Both the position numbers and the translations under genes were made by a program. From NCBI GenBank assembly GCA_036275915.1, contig DASUCV010000008.1, positions 1 through 64,000 of the forward strand: 64,000 nucleotides of DNA, read 5' to 3'. Below are positions 43,804 through 52,355 of this stretch, in pieces. The stretch is from Candidatus Polarisedimenticolaceae bacterium (GTDB taxonomy: Bacteria; Acidobacteriota; Polarisedimenticolia; Polarisedimenticolales; DASRJG01). The first letter of the stretch is position 1. Every line of letters starts with the position of its first letter. Below the pieces are notes generated by a model, which made no database searches, was not told where the DNA came from, and was given only the letters and a program-made list of their open reading frames with translations.

Positions 43804-45645
43804 ATGCCGTCGCCGTCCCTGCTCGTCGGTTTGAAGCGCCTGCTCGTCGGTAGCCGGATCCCTTCTCACCTCGCGCATCGCGAACGGTTCGGCGTCGCCA
43901 CCGGGCTCGCCATTCTCTCGTCGGACGCGCTCTCGTCGGTGGCCTACGCGACCGAGGAGATCCTGCGCACGCTCCTCGTCGCCGGAACGGCGTCCCTGTG
44001 GCTGGTCACGCCGATCGGCTGTGTGATCGCCGGCCTGATGCTCGTGATCGGCTTCTCGTACCGGCAGACGATCCTGGCCTACCCGAACGGCGGCGGGGCC
44101 TACCGGGTCGCCGGAGAGAACATCGGCGTCGTCGCCGGCTTGGTCGCCGCGGCCTCCCTCCTCCTCGACTACGTCTTGACCGTGTCGGTGTCGATCGCCG
44201 CCGGGGTCGCCGCGATCACGTCGGCGTTCCCGCAATGGCAGGAAGCACGCGTCGCGCTCGCGCTCGGATTCCTCGTCATCCTCACCGTCGGCAATCTCCG
44301 CGGGATCCGGGAATCGGGAAGGATTTTCGCGACGCCGACGTACGTGTTCCTCGGCGGCATGGCTCTGCTCCTCATCGTCGGCGGCAGCAGGATCCTGACG
44401 GGAGGCCTGGCGCCCCCCGCGGCTCCGTCGGGACTGCTGCCGTCGGCGACGGCACCCCTCACCATCTTCCTCGTGCTCCGTGGGTTTGCGAACGGGTGCA
44501 CGGCGCTGACCGGGATCGAGGCGATCTCGAACGGCGTGCCCGCGTTCAAGCCGCCCGAGGCCCGGCACGCCGTGACCACGCTCCTCATCATGATCACCTG
44601 CGCGGTGGCCTGCTTCATGGGTGTGACGTTTCTCGCCCATGCCTACCAGATCACGCCGACGACCGACGAGACGGTGATCTCGCAGCTCAACCGAGCGATC
44701 TTCGGTGGCGGGACCATCGTGTACTACGCGATCCAGGCTGCGACGACCATGATCCTCGTGCTCGCCGCGAACACCGCCTTCGCCGACTTCCCGCGGCTCG
44801 CCTCGATCGTCGCGCGCGATCGATTCCTGCCGCGGCAGCTCGCGAACCAGGGCGATCGCCTCGCCTTCTCGAATGGGATCCTCGTCCTGGCGCTGCTCGC
44901 CGGGGTGCTCCTCGTGGCGTTCCACGGGGATACGCACGCGTTGATCCCGCTCTACATGCTCGGCGTCTTCGTTTCGTTCACGCTGTCGCAAACCGGAATG
45001 GTCCTGAAGGCGTGGCGGGAGCGCCGTCGCGGCTGGCTCGCCGGAAGCGTCGTCAACGGCGTCGGCGCGATCTTGACGGCGATCGTGCTCGTCGTCGTGT
45101 GCGTCACCAAGTTCAGCGAGGGCGCCTGGATCATCGTCGCGCTGATCCCGCTGAACGTCTTCCTGTTCCTCGCGATCCGCCGTCACTACCGCGGGGTCGC
45201 CGCGCAGCTCTCGCTCAAAGGCCTCGTGGCCGGACGGGAGCGGCACAACGTCGTGATCGTCCCGATCGCCGGCGTGCACCGTGCGGTCGTGCGGGCGCTC
45301 GACTACGCGCGCACGCTCTCGCCGGACGTGCGCGCCGTGTGCGTCGACGTGGATCCCCACGCGACGGCGCAGATCCAAGAGGAGTGGCAGCGCTGGGGCC
45401 ACGCCATCCGGCTCGAGATCGTCGCCTCGCCGTTTCGCTCCGTCGTCGAGCCGCTCCTCGAGTACATCGAGATCACCGATGCCGAGCGGCCGGGAAATTT
45501 CGTGAGCGTCGTCCTGCCGGAGTTCGTCCCGGCGCGTTGGTGGCAGCACCTCTACCACAATCAGCGCGGGCTCCTCCTCAAGACCGCGCTCCTGTTCCGT
45601 CGCAACGTGGTCGTCACGAGCGTGCCGTACCACCTGGAGAAATGA
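43804..45645 (+). CDS. APC-superfamily permease, KimA/YdaO-like potassium transporter (613 aa)
   Basis: About twelve membrane helices fill residues 30-450. The first conserved block (LAILSSDALSSVAYATEEIL) and AYPNGGGAYRVAGENIG are hallmarks of the KimA branch of the amino acid-polyamine superfamily. LRGFANGCTALTGIEAISNG and NTAFADFPRLASIVARDRFL also match that branch. The soluble C-terminal part (about 470-613, HNVVIVPIAGVHRAVVRALD) resembles the USP-like regulatory tail of KimA. KimA imports K+ with protons in Bacillus; transfer of that substrate to this protein is inference. Its stop overlaps the start of a DUF4118 protein (ATGA), which supports a potassium-linked role. Confidence 0.85.
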   Translation: MPSPSLLVGLKRLLVGSRIPSHLAHRERFGVATGLAILSSDALSSVAYATEEILRTLLVAGTASLWLVTPIGCVIAGLMLVIGFSYRQTILAYPNGGGAYRVAGENIGVVAGLVAAASLLLDYVLTVSVSIAAGVAAITSAFPQWQEARVALALGFLVILTVGNLRGIRESGRIFATPTYVFLGGMALLLIVGGSRILTGGLAPPAAPSGLLPSATAPLTIFLVLRGFANGCTALTGIEAISNGVPAFKPPEARHAVTTLLIMITCAVACFMGVTFLAHAYQITPTTDETVISQLNRAIFGGGTIVYYAIQAATTMILVLAANTAFADFPRLASIVARDRFLPRQLANQGDRLAFSNGILVLALLAGVLLVAFHGDTHALIPLYMLGVFVSFTLSQTGMVLKAWRERRRGWLAGSVVNGVGAILTAIVLVVVCVTKFSEGAWIIVALIPLNVFLFLAIRRHYRGVAAQLSLKGLVAGRERHNVVIVPIAGVHRAVVRALDYARTLSPDVRAVCVDVDPHATAQIQEEWQRWGHAIRLEIVASPFRSVVEPLLEYIEITDAERPGNFVSVVLPEFVPARWWQHLYHNQRGLLLKTALLFRRNVVVTSVPYHLEK

Positions 45646-45989
45646 GCATGAGCGACGCGGACGACGATCGACTGATTTTCCTCGGTGCGGGACCTTTCGC
45701 GGCGCTGGTCCTGGGTGCCGCACTGACGCCGGTCCGCGAGTCGGTGACCAGCTCGTGGGTCGCCTACCCCTTCATCATTCTGACGATGATCGCAGCGGAG
45801 TTCGGCGGCCGCCGGGCTGCGCTGGCCACGGCGGTCACGTCGGTCCTCAGCATGGACTTCTTCCTCATGACGCCGTACTTGAGGATCGAGGTCGCCGAGA
45901 AGCACGACCTGATCACGCTCGTCGGCTTCACCGCTTGCGGCATCGTCGCCGCGGCTCTCTCGTCCCGGCGGCGCCGCGGACCCGGCTAG
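45642..45989 (+). CDS. Stand-alone DUF4118 (KdpD-type transmembrane sensor) protein (115 aa)
   Basis: Most of the protein is the four-helix membrane module found inside the potassium sensor KdpD: VAYPFIILTMIAAEFGGRRA, then SMDFFLMTPYLRIEVAEKHD, then LITLVGFTACGIVAAALSSR. There is no USP, GAF or kinase part, so it is a bare membrane domain. The ATG overlaps the stop of the KimA-like permease, so translation is coupled. The last four bases (CTAG) are shared with the stop of the convergent RHS gene. It may be a regulatory or assembly subunit of the permease. Confidence 0.75.
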   Translation: MSMSDADDDRLIFLGAGPFAALVLGAALTPVRESVTSSWVAYPFIILTMIAAEFGGRRAALATAVTSVLSMDFFLMTPYLRIEVAEKHDLITLVGFTACGIVAAALSSRRRRGPG

Positions 45990-48900
45990 AGCGGAAGCCG
46001 CACGTAGAGGCCGTTGTGGATCGTTGCGCCCAGCCCGGTGCTGGCCGGAGGCGGCTCGCCGTCGAACGGGTCCATTCCCCCCGCGGAGCTCGACATCCGG
46101 CAAAGACCGGAGGGGCACCGGATGGGACGCCCGATGTGCGGGTCGTACGCGGTGCCTCCGACCCGGTAGAGCTGCGTCTCCGGCTCCCACAACATGCCGC
46201 GGTAGAGGAACGGATTCCCGACGGCCGACGACCCGATCGGCGTTCCGTCCGCTGTGAAGAACGACGGGTTGCCCCAATCGTCGTAAGCGTACCGTTCGAC
46301 GACGGCGCCGCTCTGGTCGGTGAGCGCCCGCACGTTTCCCTGCTCGTCGGTGTGATAGGTGTACCGGTCGAGCACGCCGTTCCCGTTGATGTCGGCATCC
46401 TCGATCATCTGGAGGAGGCGGCCGTCCTCGCCGACGACGAAGCTCGCTCGAGACGCGCCCCCGGCGTACTCCTGGATGTAATCGCTGCCGGCGGAATCGA
46501 AGCGCAACGGGACGCCGGCCCGTAGCAGGTACCGGCCGAGCGCATCCTGCGTGTACGAGAACCCGCCCGCAGTGACGATGTTCCCGCGATAGTCGTGGGT
46601 CATCGCGAGCTCCGCAGGCGTGCCGCCGTGGATGATCAGCGGGTTGCCGTCGGCGTCGTACGTGCGCGTGCCCGACGGCGTCGATGTGTACTGGTGCATC
46701 TGGAGGTCGGCAGGCTCGGGGAGGGTCGCATCGCGCGTGTACGAGCCCGCGTCCATGCCGCCGCTCACCAGGACGCGGTCGCCCATCGCGCTCAGCGTGT
46801 AGACGCGTGACGAGGCGCTCCCCGACGACGTGGTCGTGCTCTTCGTCAGCCGGTGCATCGAATCGTAGACGTAGCTCGTCGTCGACGACGAGAGCGGCTC
46901 GCTGCGCGAGGTCATTCCGAGCGGGTCCCACGTGATCGTGGCGTCGACGATGTCGCCGTCGGCGCCGGTGACCGTCTTGCGCTCGAGGCGTCCCGCGGCG
47001 TCATAGAGATAGCTCGTTCCGACGCTGTTGCCGTTGACGACGCGCGAGAGCTTCGTCGCTCCCTGATAGTTGTAGGACGCGACCAGCGCGCCGTCCGCGA
47101 AGACGGTTTGCGTCCGGTCGAGCGGGTCGTAGCCGTAGCTGATCGTGTGGCCGCCCGGATAGACCATGCTCGTCGGGTTGCCGACGGCGTCCCGCTCGAT
47201 CGTCACCGTGTGCGGCGGCGATCCGCCGGCTTGCTGCGTCTCGCTCAGCATGCGCGAGAACGAGTCGTAGGTGCGCGTCACGGTCGAGTCGTCATCGGAG
47301 GCGGAGACGAGCGCACCGCTGCCGTCGTAGACGTAGTGCTCGCTCGTCGTGCCCGCGACGCCCGGGCCGCGGGCGACCGAGACGTCGGTCAAGCGTCCCA
47401 GCTTGTCGTAGGTCAACGTGCTCGCCGAGCCGTCCGGGTCGGTCTCACTGACCAAGTTGCTTCGCGGAGACCAGACGAGGCTGGTCGTCCGCGCGTCGGG
47501 CGCGGTTGCGACCGAGACGCGCCCGCCGCCGTCGTACGCGTACGTCCACGTGCTCCCTTCGGCATCGACCGTCGAGGTGAGCTGGCCGAGATCGTTCCAC
47601 GTCTGCGAGGACACGAGGGTCGCGACGACATTGCCGTTCCCGTCGCCGGTGTCGGTCATGTCGTCTTGCGTCTGCACGAGCTGGCCGAGGCCGTCGTACG
47701 TGTATCGCGTCTTGTTTCCGGTCTTGTGCGTGACACCAACGACGTAGTACTTGCCGTCGAACTTCCTCTCGGTGCGCCCGCCCGCCGGATCGACGTCCGC
47801 CGTCCGCCGGTCGAGCGCGTCGTACTCGTAGTGGGTCACCGCCGAGGACGGCGGGCCGCCGGCGGTCGCGGCGTCGGTCTCGGTCACCTGGATCACGTTC
47901 GAGGCCAGATCGTAGTCAAGCTGAGTCGTGTTCCCCATCGCATCGGTGACGAGCTTCAGCAACTGCCCCGAGTCGTAGGTGAAGTCGGTCCCGTGGCCGT
48001 TGTCGTCCTGGATGCGGCTCCAATTCGAGTTCTCGTCGTAGTACCCCAGACACGTGTTCGAGCCGTCGCCGATCGGAGCGCCGTTCGCGCGGCGCAGATG
48101 CGTGCAGTCGCATTTGATCGCGCGGTCGATCTCGTCGTAGGTCGTCGTGCACTCGGCGAGCTTCACGTTCGGCCCCGACGAGCCGTCGGCCAGCTCGCCG
48201 TCGAGACTCGACGAGACCTCGTTGCCCGCGGCGTCGTAATGGGACGACCACTCGTTCCCCTCGGCGTCGGTCGTCTTCGTCAGGCGTCCGTAGCCGTCGT
48301 ACTGGAACGTCGTGTCCGCCACCGAGGGGTCGATGCCGTCGTGCACGGCGATCAGGTTGCCGTCCGCGTCGTAATCGTAGGCCTGCCGTGCCCACACGGA
48401 GCCCAGCTCGTCCTTGTCCTGCGAGAGCGTGGGGAACTTCACCTTCACCCTCGCATACGCGAGCTCCTTGACGAGCTTCGCCCCGGAGCCGCCCCTCGAG
48501 AGCTTCGTGATCCGGCCGAGCGGGTCGTACTCCACGTCGTCGATCATGCACTGCGCGCTGTCGATCTCACGGCTCAGGCCGCTGAGCCGGCCGAGACCGT
48601 CGTAAACGTAGAGCGTGCTCAGGTAAGGGTCGGGCCGGAGCACGCCGTTCTCGTCGACGTTCTGCACGTCATGGCGGACGAGATCGCCGTTCGCGTCGTA
48701 GTAGGAATCGCTCTGATACGAGAACGGAGCCGCGGACGTCACGCGGACGACCTGGTCGTCGTCGTTGATCGTCATCGTCGTCGTATGTCCGTTCGGATCG
48801 GTCGTGCCGACGAGCTGCCCGCGCGCGCTCCACGTGTATTGCGTCCCCGCGCTGAGCGTCCCGTGCGGGATGGTGAGCGTTCTGAGGTATCCGTTGTCGG

Positions 48901-51900
48901 AGCCCGAGCTCGACCAATCGAGCGTCGAGACGTGGCTCTGCGGGTCGGTGTACGCGACGATCTGGCCGTAGGCATTCCGGTCCCAGTGATGATGGATCGT
49001 CTGGGGCGCGCCGGTGAGCGTACCTGTCACGACCGAAGGCGCCTGAAGATCGGTCAAGAAGCCGGACGTGTCGTACGTGAACGTCCACGTCTGGCCGTTC
49101 TCGTCGGTCGCCGTCGTCGGGAACCCCGACGAAGGCAGCGTGCCGCCGAACGCGAGCGTCCGGTCACGCGACGTTCCGATCGCAATGAGCCTGCCCGGCG
49201 AGACCTCGCGGCCGCCCGGGAAAATCCCGGGATCGCTGTCGTCGCAGTCTTCCTTGATGGAGACCTCGCCCCAGTCGTTCCAGTGCCCGTTGCTGAGTGT
49301 GGATCCCAGCGTCTGTTTCCCAGCCAAGCAAATGTGACTGTCGCCGGTGTAGCGGCCCGCCGGGTCGATGACGCTGTCGCCTCCGTCTCGTGCCACCGCA
49401 TGGCGAGCGGCGGTGCAGATGGAGCTGTCGCCGGTGTAGCGGCCCGCCGGGTCGATGACGCTGTCGCCTCCGTCTCGTCCCAGCGCATGGCGTGCGGCCG
49501 TGCAAATGGAGCTGTCGCCCGTGTATCGAGCGGCGGTGCAGATGGAGCTGTCGCCGGTGTAGCGGCCCGCGGGGTCGATGACGCTGTCGCCTCCGTCTCG
49601 TCCCAGCGCATGGCGAGCGGCCGTGCAAATCGAACTATCGCCCGTGTATCGAGCGGCGGTGCAGATGGAGCTGTCGCCGGTGTAGCGACGAGCTGCCGTG
49701 CAGATGGAGCTGTCGCTCGTGTAGCGGCGCCCCGCCGCCGTGCAGACGTCGCTGTCCATCGTGTACCAGGTGTCACCCCAAATCTTCTCCGATCCCGCGC
49801 CCGCACCCGCGAACGGATCGACGCTCTCTTGGTAGAGCTTGGGATTCAGCTTCCGCCACAGCCCCGGCGGCTCGGCCGGAGGATGCACGATGTGGATGTC
49901 CTTGATCGTCCTCCACGTTCCAGGCGGCGTCGCCGGCGGGTGCACGATGCGGACGTCGCTGATACGGCGCAAGACGCCGGACGGAACGCCTGGTCGATAG
50001 ATGATGCGCGGCTCGCGGCGTGCCCCCCAATCGGTTCCGAACGGCGTCGCGTACGTCCACGAGCGCGTGATCTGCGCCTGGTCGCCGCCGAGCGGTCCTG
50101 GATCGAACGTCTCGCTCAACAGATCGCCGCGCTTGAGCACGCTGGGATTCCCCGAGTCATAGACGCGCGACACGCTCGCGAGCGAGGGCATCGTCAGCTC
50201 CGTGACGAGCGCGTTGCCGTCGTGGTGGACCTTGGTCTCGTAGTACGGCGGATCGGTCGGCGAAGGCGGTGGGCCGGGCAGATTGTCGAGATCGCTCGCG
50301 AACGTCGCAGAGTCGGGCAAGACTCCGGTGAAGTCGCGAACGCGGACGATCTGTCCTTGCGCGTCGTAGTAGTAGTCGCTCCTGTGGTCGGTCGCGTCCT
50401 TGACGATCGTCTTGCTCACCGCGAAATCGTTCGACGCATCGGGCGTGAGCGCCACGTAGGTGAACATCTCGTCCGCCGGATTCACGGCGGCGTAGGTCTC
50501 CATCCGATAGAGGCGGTCGAACGCGGGATCGGCATCGTTGTCGGTCATGCTGTAGGAGAAGCTCGCGTACGTCTTCCCGTCGGGTCCGGCGATCGACAGC
50601 AGGTTGCTGTTCTCCGCGCCGAGCGAGTGGCCTCGCGAGTACGTGTACGTCGTCGTGCGGCCTTGAGGGAAGTCGTTCCCGGTGGGTGTTCCGGTCACCG
50701 GCGGTGACGTCACCGACTTCAGGTCGTCGAGCTCGCCGCCCGCCTCGGTCCCGTCGTAATACACGTATTGGACGCTGCGACCAGTGAAGTCCGTCACCGC
50801 GGTGACCAGATTGCGCGTGTTGTACGTCAGCGTGATCGCGCGTCCGAGCGTGTCGGTGATCGTCGTGAGCTTGCCGCCGGTGTCGTAGGCGAAGCTCATC
50901 GCGTTCCCGAACTGATCGCGCGACTGGAGGATCTTCCCGGCGGCTGCCGAGCCGTCGAACCCGCCGAAGACCCAGATCTGCCCGTCGGGGAAGTTCAGCG
51001 CCAATGTGCCGTCCGCCTGCGGGCACAGCTCCTCGAAGCCGCCGGCGGGCGTGACGTAGCATCCGCCACTCGGCGGCGGGGCGGCGAAGAGCGTCTCACC
51101 CGATGCCGGATTGACGACGACCACGCCCCCGGTCGGAGGACTCGACACGCGCCGGTCGTACGCATGCGTCCATTCGACGCCCTGCGACGTGCTCTGCCAT
51201 CGGCGCGAGCGGTAGTAGCGCGTGAACACGAAGTCGAAGCCGCGTCCGGGGATCTCCATGTCGGTCTGCGCGACCTCCAGCTCTCCGGAGTGCAGATCGA
51301 CGCGCGCGGCGGCGCCGAAGTCAGGCGCTGCGTTGTAGACCGGAGGCACCCAGTGCTTCGCCGCTTCCGGATCGCCACCGCCGTTGGGCGCGGGCGAACC
51401 GTTCAATCCTCCCTGGCAGGCCGCGGGATCGGAGAAGACGGTGAGGGTGGCATCGGGCGTCGTGATGTTTCCGCAGGCGTCCTGGACCGTGACGTGGATC
51501 GCGCTCCGATGATCGGAAAGCGTCACGGGCAGCGCGAGGGTCGGGCTGTTGCCGCCGACAGGCGCGCCGTTCTTCGTCCAGGCATAGCTCGCGCTGGAGC
51601 CGTTCTGCGCTTCGACGGTGAAACGCGCGGTACCGCCGTCGCACACACCGATGCTCGAGGGCCCGGTGACGATCTTCGGCGCGACGGGCGTGTGCGTGCA
51701 GACGCCGTTCTTCGCGGAGTCGTCCGTGCACGTATTCGAGTCGTTGCAGACGACGCTGAAGGCGCAGTCGCGCACCTGGCGCGGCGTGCCGTCCGATCGC
51801 GTGCCCGAGTCTCCTGCGCCGCATCCGTTCCGGCCGCGCACGATGTAGAAGAAGATGCCACCGGCCGGCGGGACCTGCGGATCGGTGAACTGAAGCTCCG

Positions 51901-52255
51901 TGCCGCCCGGATCGAGACACGTATCCGTCGGATGGTCGAGGAAGTTCGAGGCGACACGCGAGCGCACGACCTCGTACGTGAACGGCGCCGATTGCCCGCC
52001 GGAATCGAGTGGATTCCAGCTCAGCACCGCAGCGCCGGTACCGGGCACTCTCGCGAGCTTGACCTGCCCGACCGATTGCATCCGCGCCCAGAGGCCGGGG
52101 TTCGTGTCGTCGCAGTCGTTGGCTCCGACGTAGCCGTCGCCGTCGAGATCGCCGGGACCGCCGGCCATCCCCGTGCAGGTGTCCGCGAACGAAGGTCGCG
52201 CGGCGCAGAGAACGAGGAACGACGCGAGATAGATCGAGACACGGAATCCGCGCAT
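45986..52255 (-). CDS. Giant secreted RHS/YD-repeat protein without recognisable toxin (2089 aa)
   Basis: Start ATG 52255 gives a signal peptide (FRVSIYLASFLVLCAARPSF). Next come a MopE-like motif (DLDGDGYVGANDCDD), the Fn3-like module shared with both FG-GAP proteins (YEVVRSRVASNFL, FFYIVRGRNGCGAG) and an Ig-like segment. The RHS part begins at about residue 330 (HSGELEVAQTDMEIPGRG) and runs through many YD repeats (YDALDRRTADVDPAGG; YDSFSRMLSETQQAGG). Residues about 770-1010 are a non-RHS insert holding two IVHPPAxPPG units, LCCL-like repeats and another DCDDSDPG motif. The end has an RHS core-like YDPHIGRPI followed by only about 45 residues, with no polymorphic toxin seen. No immunity gene is adjacent. 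Its stop shares four bases with the convergent DUF4118 gene. Confidence 0.87.
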   Translation of the reverse strand: MRGFRVSIYLASFLVLCAARPSFADTCTGMAGGPGDLDGDGYVGANDCDDTNPGLWARMQSVGQVKLARVPGTGAAVLSWNPLDSGGQSAPFTYEVVRSRVASNFLDHPTDTCLDPGGTELQFTDPQVPPAGGIFFYIVRGRNGCGAGDSGTRSDGTPRQVRDCAFSVVCNDSNTCTDDSAKNGVCTHTPVAPKIVTGPSSIGVCDGGTARFTVEAQNGSSASYAWTKNGAPVGGNSPTLALPVTLSDHRSAIHVTVQDACGNITTPDATLTVFSDPAACQGGLNGSPAPNGGGDPEAAKHWVPPVYNAAPDFGAAARVDLHSGELEVAQTDMEIPGRGFDFVFTRYYRSRRWQSTSQGVEWTHAYDRRVSSPPTGGVVVVNPASGETLFAAPPPSGGCYVTPAGGFEELCPQADGTLALNFPDGQIWVFGGFDGSAAAGKILQSRDQFGNAMSFAYDTGGKLTTITDTLGRAITLTYNTRNLVTAVTDFTGRSVQYVYYDGTEAGGELDDLKSVTSPPVTGTPTGNDFPQGRTTTYTYSRGHSLGAENSNLLSIAGPDGKTYASFSYSMTDNDADPAFDRLYRMETYAAVNPADEMFTYVALTPDASNDFAVSKTIVKDATDHRSDYYYDAQGQIVRVRDFTGVLPDSATFASDLDNLPGPPPSPTDPPYYETKVHHDGNALVTELTMPSLASVSRVYDSGNPSVLKRGDLLSETFDPGPLGGDQAQITRSWTYATPFGTDWGARREPRIIYRPGVPSGVLRRISDVRIVHPPATPPGTWRTIKDIHIVHPPAEPPGLWRKLNPKLYQESVDPFAGAGAGSEKIWGDTWYTMDSDVCTAAGRRYTSDSSICTAARRYTGDSSICTAARYTGDSSICTAARHALGRDGGDSVIDPAGRYTGDSSICTAARYTGDSSICTAARHALGRDGGDSVIDPAGRYTGDSSICTAARHAVARDGGDSVIDPAGRYTGDSHICLAGKQTLGSTLSNGHWNDWGEVSIKEDCDDSDPGIFPGGREVSPGRLIAIGTSRDRTLAFGGTLPSSGFPTTATDENGQTWTFTYDTSGFLTDLQAPSVVTGTLTGAPQTIHHHWDRNAYGQIVAYTDPQSHVSTLDWSSSGSDNGYLRTLTIPHGTLSAGTQYTWSARGQLVGTTDPNGHTTTMTINDDDQVVRVTSAAPFSYQSDSYYDANGDLVRHDVQNVDENGVLRPDPYLSTLYVYDGLGRLSGLSREIDSAQCMIDDVEYDPLGRITKLSRGGSGAKLVKELAYARVKVKFPTLSQDKDELGSVWARQAYDYDADGNLIAVHDGIDPSVADTTFQYDGYGRLTKTTDAEGNEWSSHYDAAGNEVSSSLDGELADGSSGPNVKLAECTTTYDEIDRAIKCDCTHLRRANGAPIGDGSNTCLGYYDENSNWSRIQDDNGHGTDFTYDSGQLLKLVTDAMGNTTQLDYDLASNVIQVTETDAATAGGPPSSAVTHYEYDALDRRTADVDPAGGRTERKFDGKYYVVGVTHKTGNKTRYTYDGLGQLVQTQDDMTDTGDGNGNVVATLVSSQTWNDLGQLTSTVDAEGSTWTYAYDGGGRVSVATAPDARTTSLVWSPRSNLVSETDPDGSASTLTYDKLGRLTDVSVARGPGVAGTTSEHYVYDGSGALVSASDDDSTVTRTYDSFSRMLSETQQAGGSPPHTVTIERDAVGNPTSMVYPGGHTISYGYDPLDRTQTVFADGALVASYNYQGATKLSRVVNGNSVGTSYLYDAAGRLERKTVTGADGDIVDATITWDPLGMTSRSEPLSSSTTSYVYDSMHRLTKSTTTSSGSASSRVYTLSAMGDRVLVSGGMDAGSYTRDATLPEPADLQMHQYTSTPSGTRTYDADGNPLIIHGGTPAELAMTHDYRGNIVTAGGFSYTQDALGRYLLRAGVPLRFDSAGSDYIQEYAGGASRASFVVGEDGRLLQMIEDADINGNGVLDRYTYHTDEQGNVRALTDQSGAVVERYAYDDWGNPSFFTADGTPIGSSAVGNPFLYRGMLWEPETQLYRVGGTAYDPHIGRPIRCPSGLCRMSSSAGGMDPFDGEPPPASTGLGATIHNGLYVRLPL
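49327..49770 (-). repeat. In-frame minisatellite encoding LCCL-like units within the RHS gene
   Basis: A 36-base unit encoding YTGDSSICTAAR occurs about eight times, some copies variant, and a 51-base unit encoding HALGRDGGDSVIDPAGR occurs three times, in mixed order. All units keep the reading frame. The first unit (IWGDTWYTMDSDVCTAA) looks like the start of an LCCL domain, whose usual signature is a WG motif, then YTxDSxICxAAxHAG. Copies are so alike that replication slippage or recombination must have produced or homogenised them recently. Confidence 0.85.
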
Positions 52256-52341
52256 GCCCACCCCCCCGGATGGGCATCCATATACCCCGAATCGTTCGGC
52301 TCCGTGCCGACTTTTCGAGGCAGGATCGCGCGGCCCCGGGT

Positions 52342-52347
52342 TACGAT
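52342..52347 (+). promoter_or_regulatory. -10-like hexamer before the POT transporter
   Basis: TACGAT lies 8 bases before ATG 52356, in the same TACGATCCG context as at 43792. The 100-base gap to the divergent RHS gene holds no other obvious promoter on this strand. Confidence 0.4.
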
Positions 52348-52355
52348 CCGCAGCC

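Noticed and set aside
49327-49770. Regular repeats considered as a CRISPR array
   Set aside because: Units are in frame, contiguous, of two alternating lengths and lack unique spacers. They are coding minisatellite repeats.
46853-50707. 1284-codon plus-strand frame opposite the RHS gene
   Set aside because: Low-complexity Arg/Val-rich shadow of the YD-repeat codons, with no recognisable fold or start context.
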